Position numbers and translations under genes: made by a program. 63,768 bases of DNA from a virus. Positions 8,898 through 18,909 of this stretch are shown in pieces; position 1 is the first letter of the stretch; every line of letters starts with the position of its first letter. The notes beneath the pieces were generated by a model. The model saw only the letters and a list, made by a program, of their open reading frames with translations. It did no database searches and was not told the origin of the DNA. The stretch covers positions 1 to 63,768 of IMG/VR virus record IMGVR_UViG_3300036398_002458; one strand, written 5' to 3'.

Positions 8898-10847
8898 ATG
8901 AGCAATCGAGACGATGAAATTGGTGGCGACGACGAAGTTGACTCTTCTTGGGAAGACGAGCCCATTGAACGGATTGCCATCAGCGAAGGCGCCAAAGAGA
9001 TCGTCAACAATGCTCTGCCGGGCCAAAACGGTTACGGTTGGAAATATTACGACAACGGTACGGCCATCAGCCCCGACGGTAAGTATTACTACAAGGGTGA
9101 TCTGGTCTGGAGCCCGGGGGATGCCGAAGGCAACAAGATCTTCAACAGCCTCAAGGGCGCGTTTGTAAACCCCAACGGCAGCATCAACTGGGCCGGGCTT
9201 GCTACCGCAGCGGCGGGTATTTACGGCATGCGAGGCGGAAACGACATCAGGACTGGCGGATACAACGTGCCGGTGCCAAAGATGACGGCCACCCGAGAAG
9301 CCGTGAACATTCAGGACCCCAATCGTCGTCCCGGCCAAGGCGGACTGCGGTACTTCACTGATGTGCAGTACACCCCGAGAGGGGACGAAGCTGCGCTGAC
9401 CGCCGCAAAAGAAGCCTCTGCTGCGCAAGCCGCCGGGCTACGCGCGGCCTATACGCCCACTGCCGCTCCTCCGCCCACAAGCCCCTATGCAGGCACGTTC
9501 AAGATGCCGTGGGAAAAGACTTCCGCTCCCGCGCCCGCCCCAGCCCCTGCTGCCCAGGGCGCATCGAACGTGGCGACTGTTCTCAAACCTGAAGACCGTA
9601 TGCCGGTAGACACGGATAAGAGCCTACCTGCCCAACCAAAACGAGGAGCCGCAACCATGGCTGATGGCGGTATTGCGATGTTGGCTCGTGGAGGTCGTTA
9701 CCTTCAAGGCGCTACGGACGGAATGGCTGACGAGATTCCCAGTTCAATTGACGGCAAGCAAGCTGCGGCCCTGAGCCACGGTGAGTTTGTGATTCCTGCG
9801 GACGTCGTGTCGCACCTGGGTAACGGCAACTCTGATGCAGGTGCCAAGAAGTTGTACGACATGATGGCGCGTGTGCGCAAAGCCCGCACGGGTAACCAGA
9901 AGCAGGGCAAGAAGATCAACCCAGACAAGTTCATGCCCGGCGGCCTTGCAGGCTACGCCGGAGGCGGCGTGGTGGCGTTCCAAGCCGGTGGTGCTGCTGG
10001 TACCGGCGGTACCGGTGGTGCCGCTTCGGGAGTTACCAGTTACGGCACCTCGCAAGCCTCTACTCTGTCTCCGTGGGCCGGTGAGTACGTCACCAATCTA
10101 TTGGGTGAGGCTGAAGCCCTGACCAAGCAGCCGTACCAAGCCTATCAAGGCCCTCTGACGGCGGGCGCGTCCAACTTGCAGCAGCAAGCATTCGCGGGCG
10201 CCGGTGAAATGGCTAAGACGGGCTACACCCCCGGTACGTTCACATCAGGTACGTTTGGTCTGGATGCGGCCAAGCAGTACATGAATCCGTACCTGAGCGC
10301 GGCTTTGGATCCCACATTGGCGGAGATGCGTAGGCAGTCAGACATTGCCCGCTTGGCCGACGCTGCGCGACTGACCAAGGCCGGTGCTTTTGGCGGTAGC
10401 CGTCAGGCCATCATGGAGTCTGAAGGCCGTCGAAACCTGCTTGAAAAACAACGACAGGCCATTGGTGAAGGCTATGCGTCCGCATACGACAAAGCCATGG
10501 CGCAGTTCAATGCCGAGCAAGGTCGCCAGATGGAGGCCCAGAAAGCCGGTGAAGCCTCGCGCCAGTTCAGTGCAGACTTTGGCGCTAAGTCGATTGCAGA
10601 CCTTGCCAAGTTGGGCGCGGAGCAACGCGAGATCGAGCAGCAGGGGCTGACGGCGGAGCGTAAAGCGTTTGAAGAGGAGCGCGCGTATCCGTTCTCCATG
10701 CTGGATTACCGGCGCAAAATGATTGAAGGGCTGCCAATCGGTGCTTCTACCAGTACCCCCAATACAACTGGGCTTAGCCAATTGACGTCCCGTATCAATG
10801 ATCTTGAGTCGTTGTACGAAACTCTCAAGAAACTTATTCCCGGCTGA
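8898..10847 (+). CDS. Internal/ejection-type virion protein
   Basis: 649 residues. The head is acidic (residues 1-25). It is followed by a domain with repeated Tyr/Gly motifs (GWKYYDNGTAISPDGKYYY), a Pro/Ala linker, and a glycine-rich centre with MADGGIAMLARGG and EFVIPADVVSHLGNG. The C-terminal half is charged and helical (about 470-620). The motif ADGGIAML...IPADVVSHLG recurs in large virion proteins of freshwater phages. No enzyme motif is seen. Its position between two other large internal proteins suggests a DNA-ejection or core protein. Confidence 0.55.
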   Translation: MSNRDDEIGGDDEVDSSWEDEPIERIAISEGAKEIVNNALPGQNGYGWKYYDNGTAISPDGKYYYKGDLVWSPGDAEGNKIFNSLKGAFVNPNGSINWAGLATAAAGIYGMRGGNDIRTGGYNVPVPKMTATREAVNIQDPNRRPGQGGLRYFTDVQYTPRGDEAALTAAKEASAAQAAGLRAAYTPTAAPPPTSPYAGTFKMPWEKTSAPAPAPAPAAQGASNVATVLKPEDRMPVDTDKSLPAQPKRGAATMADGGIAMLARGGRYLQGATDGMADEIPSSIDGKQAAALSHGEFVIPADVVSHLGNGNSDAGAKKLYDMMARVRKARTGNQKQGKKINPDKFMPGGLAGYAGGGVVAFQAGGAAGTGGTGGAASGVTSYGTSQASTLSPWAGEYVTNLLGEAEALTKQPYQAYQGPLTAGASNLQQQAFAGAGEMAKTGYTPGTFTSGTFGLDAAKQYMNPYLSAALDPTLAEMRRQSDIARLADAARLTKAGAFGGSRQAIMESEGRRNLLEKQRQAIGEGYASAYDKAMAQFNAEQGRQMEAQKAGEASRQFSADFGAKSIADLAKLGAEQREIEQQGLTAERKAFEEERAYPFSMLDYRRKMIEGLPIGASTSTPNTTGLSQLTSRINDLESLYETLKKLIPG

Positions 10848-10861
10848 TAAGAGGTATAGAC

Positions 10862-12535
10862 ATGCCCGCACCAAATCTCGTTCAGATCCAACGCGACCTG
10901 CAAATGCTGCCCCCTGGGCCGCAGACGATGATGTACCTCAAACGCGCCAAAGACGGTATGGTGGCGTCTGTGCCTCCGTACTTGGCCGCTGCGGAACTTG
11001 CAGGGCGCGAAAAAATGGCGCAGCGTCAGGCTATGTCCGACGGTGCCGTACCGGGCGAGCAGCCCACGGTCTCGCAGCAGTTGTCGCAGAAGGCTGATCT
11101 TTTGGCGCTTCAGGCCATGAAGAAGCAGGCCATGGAGCAGCAGTCTGCGAACCAAGCCAGGGAAGCCGTGATGCCCGCTCCCGAAGGCACACCTGAGCCC
11201 AAAGAACAGCCCCGCCGCGAAGGCGGTATTGACCAGTTGCCGGTTGACTTCGGTCTGGCTGGCGGCGGTATCGTGGCGTTCACCCCGGGCGGTACTGTCT
11301 CTACGGAAGCAGAAGACATCAGCGGTATGTTGCCGCAAGCGGGTCAACTGCCAAAGACCCGCAAGCAATTAGAAGAAGAACGTCAGCGCGAAGAACGTCA
11401 GCGCGAAGAGGCTGAGCGCATGGCGTTCCTTGAAGCAAGTGCCCCTGAGTTGGCGGCGCGTATGAAAGCCGAACAAGCCGCGAGAAAGCAAGCCGTTAAT
11501 TCGTTTGTTGCGCCAACCGGAAACATGCAACAAATCGAGGCTGCGGCGCAACAGCGTCCCCCCGCTGCGCCTCCGGCCCCGCCCCAACAGCGTCCTCCCG
11601 CCGCCCCTGCGGCTCAAGCGGCCCAAGCGGCCCAAGCGGCCCAAGCGGCTCCCGCTGCGCCTTCGCCTCAGCAGACTATTGAGTCTGCCCTCATGCAGCG
11701 TCTTGGTCTCACCCCCGGCGGCGCCGGTCTGCCCGCAGCACTTGGCGCTCCGGCACAAGCCCCCACCATGGCCGGTACGGCGGGAGACGTTAAGGCAGCA
11801 CAAGCCCAGTTTGGGCTCAACGCTCCCATGGGCGCGGAAGAGCGCGAGATGATTGCGCAGATGCGTGCACGCCACGCGCAGCAAGAGCAAGAACGAGCCC
11901 GCATGGGACTCAAGGCTGTGCTCGGCGGTTTTAGCCGTGGCTACGGCGGCGCAGCGGCCTCAGAGGCGGAGTTCAAACAGCGTGCGTATGCTGAGGACAT
12001 GCAGCATCAGCAGCAGATGTACAACCTCATCAACGCTCTCAACACCGGCAACCGCAAAGAGGCTGAGAAGGCGTTTGAGAAAACCGTTGGGTTGCAGCAG
12101 CAGCGCGAAACGGACCTGCGTTCAAAGTCCAATACCGAACTGCAAGCCTTGACAAGTATGTACGGCAACATGCTTCAAGCAGGCAGCAGCAGGTACAACA
12201 CGGATATGCATTTCAAGGCGGCTATGCTGCAAGCAGCCCGGGCCGAGGCAAGCGGAAACCGGGCCGACAAGGAGCAGTCCATCAATACGCTTCGTGTTTT
12301 GTTGGATGGACAAGTAAAGGAACTTACCGGAATCTCCGCAGAACTTCGCGCCACTCAGGTCGGGCCCGCACGTAAGGAAATCAAGGAACGCTACGATCGC
12401 GTGGAGAGAGAATTGAACGAGACGCGAGCAAGACTCAAACGTCTTGAAGGGGTGCCAGATGATGCTCCTACCTCCGGCACTGCTCCTACCACTGCCACTA
12501 AGGGTCGCGTGGTCAACTGGGCTGACATCAAGTAA
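10862..12535 (+). CDS. Coiled-coil internal virion protein
   Basis: 557 residues, rich in Ala, Gln and Glu. It contains LAGGGIVAFTPGG (about 132-144), a charged coiled coil with a duplicated RQREE unit (about 165-205), a Pro/Ala linker with a fourfold AQA repeat (four 9-bp repeats near 11617-11650), and a second long helical region (about 320-525). A Shine-Dalgarno-like GAGG lies 8 bp before the ATG. Organisation and position match podovirus internal core or ejection proteins; no catalytic motif is visible. Confidence 0.55.
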   Translation: MPAPNLVQIQRDLQMLPPGPQTMMYLKRAKDGMVASVPPYLAAAELAGREKMAQRQAMSDGAVPGEQPTVSQQLSQKADLLALQAMKKQAMEQQSANQAREAVMPAPEGTPEPKEQPRREGGIDQLPVDFGLAGGGIVAFTPGGTVSTEAEDISGMLPQAGQLPKTRKQLEEERQREERQREEAERMAFLEASAPELAARMKAEQAARKQAVNSFVAPTGNMQQIEAAAQQRPPAAPPAPPQQRPPAAPAAQAAQAAQAAQAAPAAPSPQQTIESALMQRLGLTPGGAGLPAALGAPAQAPTMAGTAGDVKAAQAQFGLNAPMGAEEREMIAQMRARHAQQEQERARMGLKAVLGGFSRGYGGAAASEAEFKQRAYAEDMQHQQQMYNLINALNTGNRKEAEKAFEKTVGLQQQRETDLRSKSNTELQALTSMYGNMLQAGSSRYNTDMHFKAAMLQAARAEASGNRADKEQSINTLRVLLDGQVKELTGISAELRATQVGPARKEIKERYDRVERELNETRARLKRLEGVPDDAPTSGTAPTTATKGRVVNWADIK

Positions 12536-12541
12536 TACGCC

Positions 12542-15500
12542 ATGGCCTACTCAATTCGCTTGCCTGACGGCACTCTGGTTGAAGGGATCCCCGATGAAGT
12601 TACGCCAGAGCAAGCCAAGGCGCGAATTCTGGCGTCGCGCCCGGAGTTAGCCCCCACACCCAAAGCCGCGCCGTTCTCTCTGCGAGACGTGGCCCTGTCT
12701 TTGGGCCAAGGTGCCGTTGGCGGCGTCAAGGCCCTGACCGATGTGTTCGGTGCAGGCAACGTAGCCTCCGAAACCTTGGAGCGCGGTCAACGCGCACTGG
12801 GCGAAGCCATGACGCCCGAGCGTCAGGCAGAGTTGCAGCGGCGTGCCCAGATGGCAAAAGCCGCTGAAGAGCAAGGTGTTGGCGCGGAAGTCAGCACGGC
12901 TCTGGGCGGCGTGGCCGAAGCGCCCCTGCAAAGCGCGGCGCAAGCGGTGGGTTCGTTCCTACCCTTCATGCTTGCGGCCCCGGTCGGCGCTGCGGCCAAA
13001 CTGCTGCCCGCCACCATGAAGGCCATCAACACTGTGATCGGTACTGCACAGGGTGTGGGCGCCGTCAAGGGCTCTATCTACGACTCTGTAAAAGAACGTC
13101 TGGTATCCGAAGGGATGCCGGAGCAACTGGCTGAGCAGCAGGCACAGGCCGCGCAAGCCTATACGGGCAAGAACCTCGAACAGATCGGTCTGGGCGGCGC
13201 ACTGGGCGCTGTGGCCGGTAGGTTCGGTGCAGAAAGTTTGCTGTCCAAGGCCGGGGCCCAACAGGCGGCTCCCGGCATGCTGCGTCGTGCAGGCACGGCA
13301 GCGTTGGCCGAAGCCCCTACGGAAGCCGCACAGGGCGGTCAGGAACGCATGGCAGCCAACATTGCGTTGCAGCGTGAAGGGTTTAACGTCCCGACGTTCC
13401 AAGGCGTAGCCGGTCAGGCTGCGCAAGAAGCCGCCATGGGCGCCCTTGGCGGTGCTGCGGTTGGTGCTGTTCGCGGGCCCGAGGTCCAACCTCCCCCTGC
13501 TCCTCCCGCACCGCCCGCTCCTCCTGCTCCGGCCCCGGCACCCGCTGCCCCCGCCGTAGATCTCACCAAGTCGTACGGAGAACTTTGGAAGCAGCGCGAA
13601 GAACTGCGGGCTGCGGAAAAGACGCCAGAGATCGAGGCGGCTATTGGCCAACTGTCGCAGCGGATTCGGGAACTGGACACCGAGGGCATCAATGCTGCAC
13701 GGCAGCAAAAAGCCCAGGAGCAGGCTGATGCAGAGAAGGCAGCGCGCAGCGCCTTCACGCAGCCCGGTCAGCAGATGGAGATGCGGGAGTTCCTGCCTCC
13801 TGGCGGCGCCCAACTTGCAACCGAAGTCGAAACCGAACCCACACTGCGTGAGCAGCGCGCAGAGTACCGCCAAGATCGTCGGGAGTTGCGTGAGCAGGGG
13901 CAGATGCGCCTGCCATTCCGCTACACGGGCGAGGGAGAACCCACGTCTACTACGCCGCCCCCGGCGCCGCGCATCTATATGCCGGACATCGAAGCCGTTG
14001 GCGTGCCGTTCAAGACCGCAAAGGATTGGTTCAACCGTAACGTCGTCAACCGCACCAAGGAAGATGTCGCTGCTCTTGTGCAGCAGGATCCTTCTCTGGT
14101 AAAAGGTCAGGGGTCGCGGGCCAAGATTCTCCGTGCCTTGTTGGGCCCGGACGTACCCGCATTCAAGGAGGCCCCCCGTGGAGCGCCAACGTCAGCACCT
14201 GTTAGTGCAAAACCTCAGCCCGGAGGAGATCAGCGAGGCATGGGCGTACCTAGCGCGCCTCCCGTCGCCGGACCTCCCGCAGCCGCTGCTCCCGCCGCAC
14301 CTAAAAGACCTGTCGCCCCTAGATTGGCACCTGTTGCACCACCTGCTCCAGCAGGAGTTGCAGGAGAGGGACAGCAGCCCCTTGCACTGACTCCGGCTCC
14401 GGCCCCCGTTGCGCCTGTAGAAGATACCCGCACGGCGGCTGAGGTTCAGACTGCGATCGACTCGCTGCGCAACAAGCAGCGCGGACTGCTGCTCAAGAGC
14501 GGCAAGGTGCCGATGCCCAACTCCAAGGCGCGTAGTTCCTACGATGCTTTGGAAACCCAGGTGCAGGAACTGATCCCCGTCTACGACCGCAAGGCCGAGG
14601 AAGAGCGCCAGCGTGACGCCGCCGAGATGCAGCGTCGCTTGGACGAGCAGCAGAAGAAGACTGCGGAAGGCAAACGTAAGGCACACCCTGCGGCTGCCCC
14701 GACTCCGGCCAAGCCCACGCCGCCCATCTCCGAAGAGATGCGCGAGCCCATCGGCACGTCCACGTTTGGCATGGAAGAAGGCGAGGTCGAGATCCGTCGT
14801 GGCCCGCAGGCTGAGTTGTTCCCGTCAAGCAAGGCTGAAACGCGCAAGCGCGCCGAGGCCGCTGATGAGCGCGAACGCGCCGCTGCCGAAGAGCCCGCCG
14901 CCGAAGTCCCTGCCGTTGATGAGCGGCAGATGGTATTCGACCTTCAACCCCGCGCCGAACCGACGGTGCCTGCCTGGGCAGACGAGCGGGCCAAAGAATT
15001 CACGGGCGGCAAGGCTGTTTACGCTGAGGGCGATGTTGCCCTGGTGCGCAGTACAAATCGGTTTGGCTTCATCACATATATTGCGGTCCACAAGGACGGA
15101 CGTGCTGAGCGGGTGGATGTTCGCTCATCTACTAGCCCCCTGCTGACCGCAGAGGAACGTGCTAGGTTCGTTGAGGCCCGCAACCGCGCCGTTGATGCTG
15201 ATGCCGCTGAGTACGCCGCCAACCCGGACGGCCCGTTTGCCGGTGCGGCAACCAACGTGGTTGGGTCTGACGGTATCTCCAAAAAGTACACCGACTACTT
15301 GGCCGAACTCACGAAGTCTCTGGGTATTGGCGATGTGCGGTTCTTCGTGCACAACGGCGCGGATCTGGATGGGGAAACCGACCGCTACGGATTCCATGGC
15401 CCGTACTTGTCGGGCCTCAACACAACCAACGAATCCTCATCTACCAACGGGTCTGTGGTTTCTTTTGGCCCCAACCGCAACGACTTCATCATCTACCTCA

Positions 15501-18500
15501 AGCCGGAGATGAGTGAGACCAAAACGCTCGAAGTCATTGCACACGAACTCGGCCACGCCATTCAGCAGATCGCCTACGACAACGCTCCAACGCAAGTGCA
15601 GTTCGCCATTCGTAAGGAGTACGAGGCATGGCTGAAGGAGAACAAGAAACCCGGACACACGGCCATTGACCTTGCGCACAACTTGCGCACCAGGGAGCAG
15701 GCCCAAGACATCGAAGCGTCGCTCCGGGCACGGGGCAAGGCCGAGATGACCGCTGACGCCATGGACAACGTGGATTCGTACTGGCGTTCGTTTAGTGAAT
15801 GGTTTGCAGACAACACGGCGCGGTGGGCCACCACTGCGGACAAGCCGCTGACCATCACCGAGAAATTCTTCTCCCAGGTTGCGCAGAAGTTGCGTGACCT
15901 GCTGCGCATCGTCACGGGACGGCAGTACCTGCCCGCCAAGACGGTCAAGGACTTCTTGGATTCGATGGGCCCTGGCTCATCGAAGATGTGGTTCGAAGAC
16001 ACCACCCGCACGGAACAGGCGCCGCAGAAGCAGTTCTCCCTGTCCTACGGCGCACAGCAGATCATCGACGCTATGGGTCCGATCGAGCCCGAGCGCATGC
16101 CTTGGTACAAGGCCATGGTGCAGGGCATCACGACCCAGCCCGGGGATCCGACTCTTGGCACCAAGTTCCGCGTCATGATGGCGGACTCGGCTGCGGCTGT
16201 GGAGCAGCGCCTTCAGGCCAAGTTCAACGGCGCCGTGCGGGACGCGTTGGGCAACCTCAACCCCATGGGTGCACTGCGGCAGGCGCAGGACTACGTAAAA
16301 CTCCTGCCGGAATACTTCCAGAAAGGCTCGATCGAGAAAGATCCGACGACCGGGCTGTGGAAGGTAGTTGAGAAGAAGGACGTGCCTCCCCCAGTCGAAG
16401 TGTTTGCGGCTTTGGAAAAGTGGTCCAAGAAGAACGGCTACTCGATGGAAGGCGGTACCCGTGCGGCAAGCCGCATCCTCGAAGCCATGCGCTTGAAGGA
16501 GTTGCTGAAGTCCAACCAGACGAAGGGCACCGAGTTCGTTATCCACATGCCGGAGGCCGACATCGACGCCCTGGCAAAAGAGTACAACGCCGACCCCGAC
16601 CTGCAAGAGATCAGCGCGCTGATGGACAAGGCCCGTATCGCCATGGTGGACAACATGGTTGCCGTGGGGCGACTGTCTAAGGCCGAGGGCGATGCGTGGA
16701 AGTCGGTAGTCAACTACGTGCCGTTTGACCGCATATCGGATGAGATCTCCTCGTTCGATCGCATCAAGAAACTGTCTGGCAAGGGCGTGGCGCAGTTGGG
16801 CAAACTGCCAGAACTGGTCGGCTCCCTGGAGCGCCCGGTGGGCAACGTGTTCACCAACTACGCAAACACGCTCGGTTGGATGCTGCGGCAGACAACCAAC
16901 GCCGACGCCACGCGCACCACGATCGAAGTCATGGAAAGCATGGGCTTGGCCAAACCGCTTGGCACAACCACGCAGCACAAAGACAACACCGTCGGCGCGT
17001 ACGTGGATGGAGAACTTCGGTACTGGCAAGTGCCGAGCAAGTACGACGTGCTGGCGTTCAAGGATCTGACGCTGCCCAAGAGCGGGCTGATGAAGTTCCT
17101 CGGGGCGTTCTCCAACGTGCTGCGCACCACGGTTACCGCACTGCCGCCTTTCGCGCTCAAGCAGGTGGCAGACGACGTGCAACGCGCCATCTTCACGTCA
17201 GGCGTTCGCAACCCGGGCCCCATGATCCGCATGGCTCTGACGAACTTCCCGAAGATCGCCCTGGCCGAAATGCGCGGCATCAAGCATCCCATCGTGCGGG
17301 AACTGGGCGACCTGGGCCTGACCGGCGAGTACGACTTCCAACAGGGACGCCCTGCCGAGTCGCTGCTCAAAGAAGCGGGCTACATGAAGCGTGGTCGGTT
17401 CGAGACTTTGCTGCATCGACTGGATGGCATTACGCGGGCATCCGACATCGCGGTGCGCAAGGCCATCTACGATCAGACCAAGCGCGAGACGAACGACGAG
17501 TTGCTGGCCCAGGTGCGGGCCCGAGAGTTCATCAACTTCCGTCGGCGCGGAGCAAGTAACTTCGCCGCTTCGCTCACGTCCACCATCCCGTTCTTCAACG
17601 CCTACATCCAGGGTACCGACGTGCTGTACCGTGCGGCCACCGGCCAAGCGGCAGCATCAGGGCTTGAAAGAACCGCCGCCCGTCGGCTGTTCTGGAGCCG
17701 CGCGGCCATGCTCACTGCGTTCGCTACGCTGTATGCCCTCGGCAAGTCCGACGACGAGGACTACAAGGACATGGACCTGCGCACCCGGGACGGCAACTGG
17801 ATCTTGGGCGACGGCCTGAAGATCGGGGTGCCGACCGAACTGGGCGCCATCTTCAAGGTGATCCCGGAGCGCATGGTCGAATACTACAAGCGCAAGGGTA
17901 CGCCGGAGGAGCAGGAGGCCATGGAGGCTGTCCGCACCGCTGTGGCTTACATCGCGGAGCAATACTTCGGACGCGCCATGCCGATCCCGCAGGCTGCCAA
18001 GCCGCTGCTTGAGGCATGGACCAACTTCTCGTTCCTGACCATGCGCCCCCTGGAAGGCATCTTCCAGAAGGGCCAACTGCCCAGTGAGCGCCGCACGGCC
18101 ACAACCAGTGAACTGGCAATCGCCATGGCAGGATTTAGCCGGGATATGGTTGGCGTTCAGATCTCCCCGATCATGATCGACAACGTGCTGCGCGGGTACT
18201 TCGGCTCTACGGCGGCCATGGTCACCATGGCAACGGACAGCCTGCTGAACCCGACGCGAGTCGATCGCCCCCTGCACAAGTACGCGTTGCTGTCGAACTA
18301 CCTGTACGACCCGGTTGGCACCCGTCAACTCTCGGAGTTCTACGAAGAGCGCGAAAAGGTTGGGCAGATCAACGCTACGCTCAACGAGTTGGCAAAGACG
18401 GATCCCGTACGTGCCGAAGCGTTTGCCATAGAAAACGAAGACCGCCTCATGCTAGAACGGTCGATCAACGCTACGCTGAACCAGTTGAAAGACACCCGCG

Positions 18501-18661
18501 CGTACCGCAAATATCTCAACAGCCCGATCGGGGCCGAAGAGATGTCCAAGGACGAGCGGGAGCGCGAACTGGAAGAGATCCGCAAGTTGGAAGCCGAACT
18601 CACCGGGTGGCTGCGAGAAGCCAAGACGGAGATCCGCAAAGCGGGTCGGATGGCGGTCTAG
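12542..18661 (+). CDS. 2039-residue polyvalent-like internal protein with zincin motif
   Basis: The largest gene. Order: N-terminal region (MAYSIRLPDGTLVEGIPDEVT); an Ala/Gly-rich helical part (about 60-310); Pro-rich linkers; a globular region; a zinc-metallopeptidase motif H1001-E-L-G-H1005 followed by a possible third ligand Glu1086 in SEWFADN; then a C-terminal helical region (about 1500-1960) resembling the LPD38 domain of large polyvalent proteins. Such proteins are thought to be packaged and injected with DNA, where the protease and associated domains act on the host. Stop TAG shares CTAG with the convergent leftward gene. Confidence 0.65.
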   Translation: MAYSIRLPDGTLVEGIPDEVTPEQAKARILASRPELAPTPKAAPFSLRDVALSLGQGAVGGVKALTDVFGAGNVASETLERGQRALGEAMTPERQAELQRRAQMAKAAEEQGVGAEVSTALGGVAEAPLQSAAQAVGSFLPFMLAAPVGAAAKLLPATMKAINTVIGTAQGVGAVKGSIYDSVKERLVSEGMPEQLAEQQAQAAQAYTGKNLEQIGLGGALGAVAGRFGAESLLSKAGAQQAAPGMLRRAGTAALAEAPTEAAQGGQERMAANIALQREGFNVPTFQGVAGQAAQEAAMGALGGAAVGAVRGPEVQPPPAPPAPPAPPAPAPAPAAPAVDLTKSYGELWKQREELRAAEKTPEIEAAIGQLSQRIRELDTEGINAARQQKAQEQADAEKAARSAFTQPGQQMEMREFLPPGGAQLATEVETEPTLREQRAEYRQDRRELREQGQMRLPFRYTGEGEPTSTTPPPAPRIYMPDIEAVGVPFKTAKDWFNRNVVNRTKEDVAALVQQDPSLVKGQGSRAKILRALLGPDVPAFKEAPRGAPTSAPVSAKPQPGGDQRGMGVPSAPPVAGPPAAAAPAAPKRPVAPRLAPVAPPAPAGVAGEGQQPLALTPAPAPVAPVEDTRTAAEVQTAIDSLRNKQRGLLLKSGKVPMPNSKARSSYDALETQVQELIPVYDRKAEEERQRDAAEMQRRLDEQQKKTAEGKRKAHPAAAPTPAKPTPPISEEMREPIGTSTFGMEEGEVEIRRGPQAELFPSSKAETRKRAEAADERERAAAEEPAAEVPAVDERQMVFDLQPRAEPTVPAWADERAKEFTGGKAVYAEGDVALVRSTNRFGFITYIAVHKDGRAERVDVRSSTSPLLTAEERARFVEARNRAVDADAAEYAANPDGPFAGAATNVVGSDGISKKYTDYLAELTKSLGIGDVRFFVHNGADLDGETDRYGFHGPYLSGLNTTNESSSTNGSVVSFGPNRNDFIIYLKPEMSETKTLEVIAHELGHAIQQIAYDNAPTQVQFAIRKEYEAWLKENKKPGHTAIDLAHNLRTREQAQDIEASLRARGKAEMTADAMDNVDSYWRSFSEWFADNTARWATTADKPLTITEKFFSQVAQKLRDLLRIVTGRQYLPAKTVKDFLDSMGPGSSKMWFEDTTRTEQAPQKQFSLSYGAQQIIDAMGPIEPERMPWYKAMVQGITTQPGDPTLGTKFRVMMADSAAAVEQRLQAKFNGAVRDALGNLNPMGALRQAQDYVKLLPEYFQKGSIEKDPTTGLWKVVEKKDVPPPVEVFAALEKWSKKNGYSMEGGTRAASRILEAMRLKELLKSNQTKGTEFVIHMPEADIDALAKEYNADPDLQEISALMDKARIAMVDNMVAVGRLSKAEGDAWKSVVNYVPFDRISDEISSFDRIKKLSGKGVAQLGKLPELVGSLERPVGNVFTNYANTLGWMLRQTTNADATRTTIEVMESMGLAKPLGTTTQHKDNTVGAYVDGELRYWQVPSKYDVLAFKDLTLPKSGLMKFLGAFSNVLRTTVTALPPFALKQVADDVQRAIFTSGVRNPGPMIRMALTNFPKIALAEMRGIKHPIVRELGDLGLTGEYDFQQGRPAESLLKEAGYMKRGRFETLLHRLDGITRASDIAVRKAIYDQTKRETNDELLAQVRAREFINFRRRGASNFAASLTSTIPFFNAYIQGTDVLYRAATGQAAASGLERTAARRLFWSRAAMLTAFATLYALGKSDDEDYKDMDLRTRDGNWILGDGLKIGVPTELGAIFKVIPERMVEYYKRKGTPEEQEAMEAVRTAVAYIAEQYFGRAMPIPQAAKPLLEAWTNFSFLTMRPLEGIFQKGQLPSERRTATTSELAIAMAGFSRDMVGVQISPIMIDNVLRGYFGSTAAMVTMATDSLLNPTRVDRPLHKYALLSNYLYDPVGTRQLSEFYEEREKVGQINATLNELAKTDPVRAEAFAIENEDRLMLERSINATLNQLKDTRAYRKYLNSPIGAEEMSKDERERELEEIRKLEAELTGWLREAKTEIRKAGRMAV

Positions 18662-18909
18662 TTCATGCGCCAGACGCGCACCCCGTAGCGACCATACTCG
18701 CGCCGGGTGCGCAGTTCGACTATGTAGCCATGGTGCCGCACTGCGTCGCGTATGGCCCGCTTGACCTGTGCAATCGTGCCCGTGGTGGGCAGGAAGAACG
18801 ACGCGCCAAGCGTCAGTTTTTCCCAGTAGACGTAGTATTCAACGTCCTGCACCACCACTAAGCGGAAGTCATGCGGCTTGCCCGGCGGCTTGGCTTTGGT
18901 CCTGGGCAT
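18658..18909 (-). CDS. Small basic protein, unknown function
   Basis: 83 residues from the ATG at 18909, beginning MPRTKAKPPGKPHDF. The middle contains FFLPTTGTIAQVKRAIRDAV and the end RTRREYGRYGVRVWRMN. It looks like a compact alpha/beta nucleic-acid-binding fold but no family is recognised. The start overlaps the end of the primase-helicase gene by 41 bp, as expected for a coupled last gene of the leftward operon. Longer in-frame starts up to 18963 would overlap further. Confidence 0.6.
   Translation of the reverse strand: MPRTKAKPPGKPHDFRLVVVQDVEYYVYWEKLTLGASFFLPTTGTIAQVKRAIRDAVRHHGYIVELRTRREYGRYGVRVWRMN

Noticed and set aside
15977-17182. 401-residue leftward frame inside the 2039-residue gene
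   Set aside because: No start signal; His/Arg-rich composition typical of the antisense of a GC-rich gene.
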